Positions 26,691 to 34,338 of a DNA stretch of 64,000 bases are shown here, piece after piece. This DNA comes from Pseudomonadota bacterium (GTDB lineage: Bacteria > Pseudomonadota > Gammaproteobacteria > Burkholderiales > Burkholderiaceae_C), in the NCBI GenBank assembly GCA_021848345.1, contig JAJZUV010000002.1, positions 186,001-250,000 of the forward strand. Direction: 5' to 3'. Below the pieces are notes generated by a model, which did not search any database, was not told the DNA's origin, and saw nothing but the letters and a program-made list of their open reading frames with translations. Positions within the stretch are counted from its first letter, which is position 1, and each line of letters starts with the position of its first letter. The position numbers were made by a program, and so were the translations under genes.

Positions 26691-27887
26691 ATGAAATTTT
26701 CCGCACGCGCCCAGGCCATCACCCCCTTTCTCGCCATGGAGTTCGGCAAACGTGCCGCCGAACTGGAGGCCGCGGGGCGCTCCGTGGTGCGACTCAACAT
26801 CGGCGAGCCGGATTTCGGAGCGCCTCCCCAGGTGCTGGAGGCCGCGGCCGAGGCGGCGCGCGGCACGCGCCTGACCTACACCGCCGCGCTCGGCCTGCCG
26901 CAACTGCGCGAGGCGATCGCCCGCTTTTACCTGCGTGCGCACGGCGTGCGCGTGGATCCCGCGCGGGTGGTGGTCACCGCCGGAGCCTCGGCGGCCTTGC
27001 TGCTGGTGACCGCGGCGCTGGTCGACCCCGGCGACGAGGTGCTGGTGGGCGACCCTTCCTACCCCTGCAACCGCCAGTTCCTGGCCGGCTTCGGCGCCGA
27101 CGTGCGCCTGGTGCCCACCGACGCCTCCACGCGTTTCCAGCTCGACGAGCACCTGGTGCGCCGGCACTGGAGCCCGCGCACCCGCGGCTTGATGATCGCC
27201 ACGCCGTCGAATCCCACGGGCACCTCGGCGCCGCCGGATTCGTTGCGCGCCATGTGCGGCTTCGCGCGCGAGCGCGACGCCTGGCGCGTGGTGGACGAGA
27301 TCTATCTCGACCTGGCCGACGGCGACGCCAGCGGACGCCCCGCGCCCAGCGTGCTGGCCTGCGACGACCAGGCGGTGGTGATCAACAGCTTCTCCAAGTA
27401 CTTCGGCATGACCGGCTGGCGCCTGGGCTGGTGCGTGGTGCCGCCGGACATGGTGCCGGTGGTCGAGCGCCTGGCGCAGAACTACTACATCTGCCCGTCG
27501 ACCCTCGCGCAGCATGCCGCGCTGGCCTGTTTCACGCCCGAGGCGATCGCGGTGTGCGAGCAGCGCCGGGCCGAATTCGCCGCGCGACGGCGCCTGGTGC
27601 TGGACGGTCTGCGCGAGGCCGGCTTGTCGGTGCCGGTGGAGCCCGACGGCGCCTTCTACGTGTACATCGACGTCGGCTCCACAGGCCTGGACTCGATGCG
27701 CTTTTGCGAGCGCGCGCTGGACGAGGCCGGCGTGGCGCTGACGCCGGGCCACGATTTCGGCGCTTGCGGCGCGGGTCGCCACGTGCGCCTGTCCTACGCC
27801 GCCTCGCGCGAACAGCTGCGCGAAGGCCTGCGGCGCCTGGCGGAGTTCGTGGCGGGGCTGGGCGCGCGCGGGGGCATGGCGGCATGA
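26691..27887 (+). CDS. PLP aminotransferase, aspartate aminotransferase fold type I
   Basis: Protein of 398 residues. It shows RLNIGEPDFGAPPQV, LTYTAALGLPQLREAI, PSNPTGT, the DEIY motif and the PLP-lysine region NSFSKYFGMTGWRLGW, then GAFYVYIDVG and HVRLSYA. These define class I/II aminotransferases of the aspartate/aromatic/alanine group. The amino donor and acceptor cannot be told from motifs alone. It follows the MFS gene by 45 bases and precedes the YbaK-like gene by 73. Confidence 0.92.
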   Translation: MKFSARAQAITPFLAMEFGKRAAELEAAGRSVVRLNIGEPDFGAPPQVLEAAAEAARGTRLTYTAALGLPQLREAIARFYLRAHGVRVDPARVVVTAGASAALLLVTAALVDPGDEVLVGDPSYPCNRQFLAGFGADVRLVPTDASTRFQLDEHLVRRHWSPRTRGLMIATPSNPTGTSAPPDSLRAMCGFARERDAWRVVDEIYLDLADGDASGRPAPSVLACDDQAVVINSFSKYFGMTGWRLGWCVVPPDMVPVVERLAQNYYICPSTLAQHAALACFTPEAIAVCEQRRAEFAARRRLVLDGLREAGLSVPVEPDGAFYVYIDVGSTGLDSMRFCERALDEAGVALTPGHDFGACGAGRHVRLSYAASREQLREGLRRLAEFVAGLGARGGMAA

Positions 27888-27960
27888 GCGCCGCGCACGC
27901 CGGCGGACGCGACGCGTCGGGTCTTGCCGGGGCATCGCGCGCGATGGGAAGGGGGCGGCG

Positions 27961-28428
27961 ATGAGCCTGCAATCGGTACGGGACTTCCTGGGCCTGCACG
28001 CGCCGGACATCGAGGTGCTGGAGAGCGCCGAGCCCACCGCCACGGTGGCCGCGGCGGCGGCCGCGCACGGCGTGCTGCCGGGGCAGATCGCCAAGACTCT
28101 TTCCCTGTGGCTGCGCGACCAGGCGGTGCTGGTGGTGCTGGGCGGCGATGCGCGCCTGGACAACCGCAAGTTCAAGGAGCACTTCGGCGCCAAGGCGAAG
28201 ATGCTCGACGCGCAGGAGGTGGTGCACTGGACCGGGCATCCGGTCGGCGGCGTGTGCCCCTTCGGACTGGCGCACCCGCTGCCGGTGTTCGCCGACGTGT
28301 CGCTGCGGCGCTTCGACCTGGTGTTGCCGGCGGCCGGCTCCATCCACTCGGCCTTGCGCATCGAGCCGGAGCGCCTGGCGCGCATCACCGAGGCCCGCTG
28401 GGTGGACGTGGCGCAGCTCCCGGCCTGA
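27961..28428 (+). CDS. YbaK/EbsC-type aminoacyl-tRNA deacylase
   Basis: Protein of 155 residues of the YbaK/ProRS-editing fold. The conserved lysine is in GQIAKTLSLWL, and GGDARLDNRKFKEHF, VGGVCPFGL and LPAAGSIHSALRI are typical of this fold. Such enzymes hydrolyse mischarged tRNAs (for example Ala-tRNA-Pro or Cys-tRNA-Pro). ATG at 27961. It is a stand-alone domain without synthetase parts. Confidence 0.92.
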   Translation: MSLQSVRDFLGLHAPDIEVLESAEPTATVAAAAAAHGVLPGQIAKTLSLWLRDQAVLVVLGGDARLDNRKFKEHFGAKAKMLDAQEVVHWTGHPVGGVCPFGLAHPLPVFADVSLRRFDLVLPAAGSIHSALRIEPERLARITEARWVDVAQLPA

Positions 28429-28495
28429 GGCGCGTCCTGCAGAGTTTCCGAGCGAGCGCTATGGTTCATGGTGCATTCGCCCTGGAGAACCGTGC

Positions 28496-29353
28496 ATGAG
28501 TGAACAAGACACCTACACCCCGCCCCGCGTGTGGACCTGGAAGTCCGCCAACGGCGGGCATTTCGCTTCCATCAACCGTCCCGTCGCGGGTGCCACGCAC
28601 GACAAGGAACTTCCGGTCGGACGCCATCCGCTGCAGCTGTATTCGCTGGGCACGCCCAACGGCGTGAAGGTGACGGTGATGCTGGAGGAACTGCTGGCCG
28701 CCGGCCATGCCGGAGCCGAGTACGACGCCTGGCTGATCCGCATCGGCGAGGGCGACCAGTTCGGCAGCGGATTCGTCGAGGTCAACCCCAACTCGAAGAT
28801 CCCGGCGCTGGTCGACCGCAGCGGCCCCGAACCGATCCGCGTGTTCGAGTCGGGCGCGATCCTGCTGTACCTGGCCGAGAAGTTCGGCGCCTTCGTGCCC
28901 ACCGATCCGGCGCGGCGTGCCGAATGCCTTTCCTGGCTGTTCTGGCAAATGGGCAGCGCGCCGTTTCTCGGCGGCGGCTTCGGACACTTCTACACCTACG
29001 CGCCGGTGAAGATCGAGTACGCGATCGACCGCTACGCGATGGAGTCCAAGCGCCAGCTCGACGTGCTGGACCGTCGCCTGGCGCAGTCGCCCTTCGTGGC
29101 CGGCGACGCCTACACCATCGCCGACATGGCCATCTGGCCCTGGTACGGGCAACTCGTGCTGGGCGACCTGTACGGCGCGGCGGAATTCCTGCAGGTGCAG
29201 GAGTACCGGCACGTGCAGCGCTGGGCCAAGGAACTCGCGCAGCGGGTGCCGGTTCAGCGCGGGCGGCGGGTCAACCGGACCTTCGGCGACCCGGCGCTGC
29301 AGTTGCCCGAGCGCCACGACGCGTCGGACTTCGACAAGGCGCCGCGGGCGTAG
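28496..29353 (+). CDS. yghU: YghU-type glutathione S-transferase / disulfide-bond oxidoreductase
   Basis: Protein of 285 residues of the Nu-class GST group (YghU/YfcG). The N-terminal extension TYTPPRVWTWKSANGG-FASINRPVAG is specific for YghU, followed by LQLYSLGTPNGVKVTVMLEEL with the Thr-Pro-Asn glutathione region, NPNSKIPALVD, FESGAILLYLAEK, and the C-terminal helices with YTIADMAIWPWYG. E. coli YghU reduces disulfides with two bound glutathiones. ATG at 28496. It follows the YbaK gene by 67 bases. Confidence 0.92.
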   Translation: MSEQDTYTPPRVWTWKSANGGHFASINRPVAGATHDKELPVGRHPLQLYSLGTPNGVKVTVMLEELLAAGHAGAEYDAWLIRIGEGDQFGSGFVEVNPNSKIPALVDRSGPEPIRVFESGAILLYLAEKFGAFVPTDPARRAECLSWLFWQMGSAPFLGGGFGHFYTYAPVKIEYAIDRYAMESKRQLDVLDRRLAQSPFVAGDAYTIADMAIWPWYGQLVLGDLYGAAEFLQVQEYRHVQRWAKELAQRVPVQRGRRVNRTFGDPALQLPERHDASDFDKAPRA

Positions 29354-29428
29354 CCCGGGCAGGGCCGAGCCGGGTCGCCGGGGTCGTCGCGGGGCGCCGT
29401 GACGGCGGGCGTGCCGCCGCCGGGGCGA

Positions 29429-30376
29429 TCAGTTCAGCGGCGGCGCCCGCTCGGGCAGGCGGGCCCACTGCTCGGGGCTCTGCTCGCGCAGCCAGTCGCG
29501 GATCTGCATGGCGTCGACGAAGTCGTTGTAGGCCCCCCAGGTGTCGAGCAGCACGACGATCACGGGGCGCCCGCGCAACCTGGCGTCGAAGGCCAGGCAG
29601 TGGCCGGCCTCGTTGATGAACCCGGTCTTGGACACCACCATGTGCCAGCCGCCGCCGTACAGCAGGTGATCGCTGTTGCGGTAGACCAGGCGCTCGCCGT
29701 CGGCATGCACCACGGTGCCCACGTGGGTGGTGTCGCGCCGGATCGTGGCGTAGCCCGTGGCCGCCCGCACCAGCAGCGCCAGGTCGTGCGCGTCGGAGCG
29801 GTTGCCGGGCCACAGGCCGGTGGGGTCCACGTAACGGGTGTGGTCCATGCCCAGCATGCGCGCCTTGCGGTTCATCGCGCGGATGCAGGCGGCCAGCCCG
29901 CCGGGATAGTGCCGCGCCAGCGCATGCGCGGCCCGGTTCTCGGAGGACATCAGCGCCAGTTGCAGCAGACGCGCCCGCGTGAAACGCATGCCGGGGCGCA
30001 GGCGCGACTCGCTCCACTTCAGGGTGTCGATGTCGGCCCGCGTGATGGTGATCATGCGATCCATGGACTGGTGCGCGTCCAGCACGACCATGGCGGTCAT
30101 CAACTTGGTCAGCGACGCGATCGGGCGCACCACGTCGGCGTTCTTGCGCAACAGCACGCGCTGACTGTCGGCGTCGACGACGATGGCCGACGCGGCGTGC
30201 AGCAGCAGCGGATCGCGTTGCCAAAGGCGGATCACCTGCGATCCGGACCCCGCCGCCGCCTCGTCGCGCGGGGGTACGTTGGCGCGCGCCGCCCCCATGC
30301 CGAGCAGGAGCCATGCGCATGCCGCGGCGATGCCCGCCGCTCCCCATCTCCTGGCCAAGCTGTCCCCCCTTTCCAT
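29429..30376 (-). CDS. pbpG: D-alanyl-D-alanine endopeptidase (PBP7 type)
   Basis: Low-molecular-mass penicillin-binding protein of 315 residues. A signal peptide (to about residue 32) precedes the S11 peptidase domain with the three active-site motifs: SLTK (Ser88, Lys91), SEN (145-147) and KTG (250-252). E. coli PBP7 cuts D-Ala-DAP crosslinks. The ATG at 30376 is followed by a plausible leader. The same frame stays open for over 2 kb upstream, antisense to the next gene, but only this part resembles a protein family. It is divergent from the MHYT gene. Confidence 0.93.
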   Translation of the reverse strand: MERGDSLARRWGAAGIAAACAWLLLGMGAARANVPPRDEAAAGSGSQVIRLWQRDPLLLHAASAIVVDADSQRVLLRKNADVVRPIASLTKLMTAMVVLDAHQSMDRMITITRADIDTLKWSESRLRPGMRFTRARLLQLALMSSENRAAHALARHYPGGLAACIRAMNRKARMLGMDHTRYVDPTGLWPGNRSDAHDLALLVRAATGYATIRRDTTHVGTVVHADGERLVYRNSDHLLYGGGWHMVVSKTGFINEAGHCLAFDARLRGRPVIVVLLDTWGAYNDFVDAMQIRDWLREQSPEQWARLPERAPPLN

Positions 30377-30559
30377 GCCGTGGACCTTCGTGCGGCCCGA
30401 TCGTGAACTAATGCGCGATTGCATCACGAATCTTGCATGCGCGACAGCCCTGCGACGAGGGTTTCCCCGGAAAATGTCTCCCATGGATCCGCGCGCGGCG
30501 GCGGAACCCGCGTGCGAGCACTCCGGCCCGCGCTTGCGCGGCCGCAACGGAATCCCTTC

Positions 30560-32674
30560 ATGTATCACGTCTCCTACGCCTGGCCGCTGGTGCTGGCATC
30601 CCTGCTCGTGGCGGTCCTGGCGGCCTATACCGCGCTCGACCTCGCGGCACGCATTTCCACGGCCCGTTCCACGCAGGCGCGCGCCTGGTGGCTGGGCGGC
30701 GGCGCACTGTGCATGGGCGTGGGCATCTGGTCCATGCACTTCGTCGGCATGCTGGCCGCCACGCTGCCGGTGCCGGTGGCGTACGACCCGGGCCTGACCC
30801 TGCTGTCGCTGCTCATCGCCATCGCCGCCTCGGGCTTCGCGCTGTATCTGGTCAGCGGCGCCGACCTGACGCGCGCGCGTCTGGGGATCGGGGCGCTGGG
30901 CATGGGCGGCGGCGTCGCCGCCATGCACTACACGGGCATGGCGGCCATGCGCATGAGCCCCTTCATCGCCTACGACCCGTGGCTGGTGTTGCTGTCCGTC
31001 GTCATCGCCATCGGCGCATCGGGCACGGCGCTGTGGATCGCCTTTCGCCTGCGGGGGCGTACCCACCACATTCTTCGTCTGCGTGCGGGCTCGGCCAGTG
31101 TCATGGGCGTGGCCATCGCCGGCATGCACTACACCGGCATGGCGGCCGCAGGCTTCCCGGACGGAAGCCTGTGCGGCGTGCTGCCCGGCGGCTGGAGCGG
31201 CCAGGGCCTGGCGCCCATGGTGATCACCGCCGCGGTGGCCGTGCTGGCGGCAGCCATCGTGCTGTCCATGCTCGACCGGCGCTTCGAATCCCGCAGCGAC
31301 CTGCTGCAGTCGTCCCTGTCGCAGGCGCACGGCGAAATCGCCTTCCTGGCGCTGCACGACGCGCTGACCAAGTTGCCCAACCGGCTGCAACTGGAGCGCC
31401 GCCTGGACCAGGCCATGCGCGAGAGCCGCCGCAGCGCGCGCGCCTGCGCGGTGCTGTTCGTCGATCTCGACGGGTTCAAGGCGGTCAACGATGCCTTCGG
31501 TCACCAGGCCGGCGACCGCCTGCTGGGCCTGATCGGGCAGTGCCTGCGCGAGACCATGCGCCCGGGCGATACCGCCGCGCGCATCGGCGGCGACGAGTTC
31601 GTCGTGGTGGCCGAGGGCGTGCGGCGCGAGGATGCCGATGCCCTGGCGGCGCGCCTGGGCTCGGCGCTGCGGCAGGAGTTCGAGGTCGACGGCCACCATC
31701 TGCGCATTTCCGCCAGCATCGGCATCGCGCTGTACCCCGAGGACGGTCGTTCGGCGCAGGAACTCATCAGCCACGCCGACGCCGCGATGTACCGGGCCAA
31801 GGCCGGAGGGCGCGACGCGCACCACTTCTTCGATCCGTCGATGCTGGTCAACGCGCAGGAGAACCTGCAACTGCTGGCGGACCTGCGCGGCGCGCTGGCG
31901 CGCGGCGAGTTCCGCCTGCACTACCAGCCCAAGCTGGACCTGCGCAGCGGGCGCGCGGTGGGGGCCGAGGCCCTGCTGCGCTGGGCCAGCCCGACGCGCG
32001 GCAACGTGCCTCCCGACCGTTTCCTGGAACTGGCCGAGCAGGCCGGGCTGATCGTGCCCATCGGCGACTGGGTGCTCGACGAGGCCTGCCGCCAGGCCGC
32101 GGCCTGGCGCGCCGCGGGGCACGCACACTGGAGCGTGGCGGTGAACCTGTCGGCGCTGCAGTTCGACCACCCGGGCCTGGTGCAATCCGTGCGCGACGCC
32201 TTGCGCCGGCATTCGCTTCCGCCGCGTGCGCTGGTGCTGGAGGTGACCGAGTCGACGGCGATGCGCAACGTCGAGGCCAGCATGGCGATCCTCAAGCAGT
32301 TCGAGGCCATGGGCGTGGGGGTGTCCATCGACGATTTCGGCACCGGCTACTCCAGCCTGCTGTATCTCAAGCGCCTGCCGGCCACCGAACTCAAGGTGGA
32401 CCGCGGCTTCATCCGCGACGTGCAGCACGACGCGGACGACGCCGCCATCGTCTCGGCCATCGTCGCGCTGGCCCAGCGCCTGCAACTGCGGGTGGTGGCC
32501 GAGGGCGTGGAGACGCCGGCGCAGCAGGACTATCTCAAGCAGTTGCATTGCGACCAGGCGCAGGGTTTCCTGTTCAGCGAGGCGGTGCCGGCGGCGGAGT
32601 TCGCGCGCGTGGTCGAGCGCGCCGAGGCCCATCTGCGCGAGTCGGACGATCTGCGCGCTGTCAATGTCGCGTAG
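30560..32674 (+). CDS. MHYT-GGDEF-EAL cyclic-di-GMP signalling protein
   Basis: Protein of 704 residues. The N-terminal membrane sensor has three MHYT-type motifs (WSMHFVGM, AAMHYTGM, AGMHYTGM), thought to bind copper or sense gases. A GGDEF domain follows with intact GGDEF and D-x-D-x-F-K-x-V-N-D, then an EAL domain with AEALLRW, NLSALQF, DDFGTGYSSL and VVAEGVET. Both catalytic domains look complete, so it could make or break cyclic-di-GMP. ATG at 30560 (MYHVSY) places the first helix at the N-terminus; ATG at 30419 would add 47 unlikely residues. Confidence 0.93.
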   Translation: MYHVSYAWPLVLASLLVAVLAAYTALDLAARISTARSTQARAWWLGGGALCMGVGIWSMHFVGMLAATLPVPVAYDPGLTLLSLLIAIAASGFALYLVSGADLTRARLGIGALGMGGGVAAMHYTGMAAMRMSPFIAYDPWLVLLSVVIAIGASGTALWIAFRLRGRTHHILRLRAGSASVMGVAIAGMHYTGMAAAGFPDGSLCGVLPGGWSGQGLAPMVITAAVAVLAAAIVLSMLDRRFESRSDLLQSSLSQAHGEIAFLALHDALTKLPNRLQLERRLDQAMRESRRSARACAVLFVDLDGFKAVNDAFGHQAGDRLLGLIGQCLRETMRPGDTAARIGGDEFVVVAEGVRREDADALAARLGSALRQEFEVDGHHLRISASIGIALYPEDGRSAQELISHADAAMYRAKAGGRDAHHFFDPSMLVNAQENLQLLADLRGALARGEFRLHYQPKLDLRSGRAVGAEALLRWASPTRGNVPPDRFLELAEQAGLIVPIGDWVLDEACRQAAAWRAAGHAHWSVAVNLSALQFDHPGLVQSVRDALRRHSLPPRALVLEVTESTAMRNVEASMAILKQFEAMGVGVSIDDFGTGYSSLLYLKRLPATELKVDRGFIRDVQHDADDAAIVSAIVALAQRLQLRVVAEGVETPAQQDYLKQLHCDQAQGFLFSEAVPAAEFARVVERAEAHLRESDDLRAVNVA

Positions 32675-32718
32675 GGTCTTGGCTGCGCGCATGCGGCGAG
32701 GCGCGTAGCATGCGCGGC

Positions 32719-32982
32719 ATGCGACGAAACCTGTTCATCACCGCCGTGGGAGTCTTCGTGCTCGTGGGCGCCGCGGTCTCCGCCTGGATGCTGGTGCCGA
32801 TGTCGGGGCATCCGCTGGGCTCCCTCAGCGCCTCCCAGGGCGACCGCGTGATCTGGGGCTGGGCCCTGGCCACGCTGGTGTTCGGCATGGCCTGCGTGTG
32901 GCTGGTGCTGGTGCTGCATCGGGTGATCCAGCGCGCCGACCAGCGTGCGGCGCTGCGGCGTACCGCCGAGCAGTCGCGCTAG
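32719..32982 (+). CDS. Small membrane protein with two transmembrane segments
   Basis: Protein of 87 residues with two hydrophobic segments, NLFITAVGVFVLVGAAVSAWM and VIWGWALATLVFGMACVWLVLVL, and a basic C-terminus. ATG at 32719, or at 32710 in the same frame, 36-45 bases after the MHYT gene on the same strand. I do not recognise a family. The hydrophobic pattern and the basic tail support it as a real inner membrane protein. Confidence 0.6.
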   Translation: MRRNLFITAVGVFVLVGAAVSAWMLVPMSGHPLGSLSASQGDRVIWGWALATLVFGMACVWLVLVLHRVIQRADQRAALRRTAEQSR

Positions 32983-33120
32983 CGCGACAGGCGCGCTGGC
33001 GGGGCAGGGCCCTCAGGCGGGGCTAAGTCCCCGGACATAGGCTTGTCATGCGGCCGGGTTCGAATGCGGCCGTACGCGCCCCATCGCGGCGCGCAGCCCC
33101 GTCCATCCCTGGCTCGTGCC

Positions 33121-34227
33121 ATGTCCCGCATGTCTCGCAATTCCCGCTCCCATCGATTCCGCTTGCCCGCCTGCCTTGGCGCGCTGGGCCTGGCGCTGCT
33201 GTGCGCAGCCGGTCCCGTCCACGCCGCGCCCGTTCCGCGGGTGATCCAGCGCATCGACATACCCGGCCACGCCTTGCGCAGTTTCGACATCGGCTTCGCG
33301 CGCGACGGGCTGTACGCCTTCGCCGACCGCTCCAACGCCGGCGTGGACCTGATCGACACCCGCAGCCTGCGCTTCCTGGGGCGCATCGACGGCTTCGCCG
33401 GCGCGCGCGCCGCCGACCAGGGCGGCCCCAACGGGGTGCTGCTGGTGGGCACGCGCCAGGTCTGGGCCGGCGACGGCGGCAGCCGCGTGCGCATCGCCGA
33501 CCTGGCCACGCGGCGCATCGTCGCCACCGTGTCCACCGGCGGGGTCAAGCGGGTCGACGAGATGGCCCTGGATGCGCGCGATCATCTGGTGATCGCCGCC
33601 AACAACGCCGACAAGCCGCCCTTTCTCAGTTTCATCTCCACCCGACCGCCGTACCGCGTGCTCGGCCGCGTGGTGCTGGAGCGTGCCACGCACGGACTGG
33701 AGCAGCCGCTGTGGGATCCGCGCAGCGGCAGGGTCTACGTGTCGGTGCCCGAACTCGACGGCCTGCCGGCGCTGGGCGGCGTGGCGGTGATCGACCCGCG
33801 CACGCGCAGCCTGGTGGGTACGCGGGAAGTGGCGCGTTGCATGCCCGCCGGGTTGGCCCTGGGCCCTGGCGGCAATCTGCTGGTCGGTTGCAGCGACGAC
33901 GCTGTGGCGGCCGGTTTCGGCGCCCGCTCGCTGCTGCTCGACCCGACGAACGGCAAGCTGCTGCGCACCTACGGCCAGGTCGGCGGCTCCGACGAGGTCT
34001 GGTACGACCCGGCGTGGGGCCGCTTCCTGCTGGCGGCGGTGGCCGAGCCGGGCGGCTCGGTGCTGGGTGTGATCGATGCGCTCAACGGCCGCTGGCTGCG
34101 CAACCTGCGGACCGGCGCCCATGCGCATTCGGTGGCCGCGGACCCGGTCAACGGCCGCGCCTTCGTCCCCGTGGCTGCCGGCGACCCAGGCTGCAAGCGC
34201 GGCTGCGTGGAGGTGTTCGGACACTGA
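33121..34227 (+). CDS. Secreted YncE-like beta-propeller protein
   Basis: Protein of 368 residues with a signal peptide (cleavage near AGPVHAA) and repeated blades such as DLIDTRSLRFLGRI, RIADLATRRIVATV, VAVIDPRTRSLVG, LLDPTNGKLLRTYG and GVIDALNGRWLRNL. This is the YVTN/YncE type of beta-propeller, normally periplasmic and of unclear function. Four cysteines near the middle and end could form disulfides. ATG at 33121. It is convergent with the P450 gene. Confidence 0.85.
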   Translation: MSRMSRNSRSHRFRLPACLGALGLALLCAAGPVHAAPVPRVIQRIDIPGHALRSFDIGFARDGLYAFADRSNAGVDLIDTRSLRFLGRIDGFAGARAADQGGPNGVLLVGTRQVWAGDGGSRVRIADLATRRIVATVSTGGVKRVDEMALDARDHLVIAANNADKPPFLSFISTRPPYRVLGRVVLERATHGLEQPLWDPRSGRVYVSVPELDGLPALGGVAVIDPRTRSLVGTREVARCMPAGLALGPGGNLLVGCSDDAVAAGFGARSLLLDPTNGKLLRTYGQVGGSDEVWYDPAWGRFLLAAVAEPGGSVLGVIDALNGRWLRNLRTGAHAHSVAADPVNGRAFVPVAAGDPGCKRGCVEVFGH

Positions 34228-34278
34228 TGACGACCTCGTCCCGGTAGGTTTCTCCGGTCCCTTCGTGGCCCGCGCAGG

Positions 34279-34300
34279 GCGCCCGATGGCGAGCGGGCGC
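34279..34300. terminator. Hairpin between convergent propeller and P450 genes
   Basis: Perfect 7-bp stem, GCGCCCG and CGGGCGC, with an eight-base loop, in the 111 bases between two converging genes. No T-run follows in either direction. Confidence 0.4.
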
Positions 34301-34338
34301 TTCGGCAGCGCGACGACCGGGGTGCATCACCGGCAGGC

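Noticed and set aside
27884-27964. Possible 26-residue gene whose ATG overlaps the aminotransferase stop
   Set aside because: It is short, has no good ribosome site and is composed of Gly, Ala and Arg; an ATGA overlap alone is not enough.
24183-28469. 1428-residue minus-strand open frame
   Set aside because: It crosses several real genes on both strands and has low-complexity composition; only shadows of those genes are present.
30377-32692. Minus-strand open frame continuing upstream of the PBP7 gene
   Set aside because: It is the reverse complement of the MHYT-GGDEF-EAL gene, which has complete domains; the antisense residues match no family.
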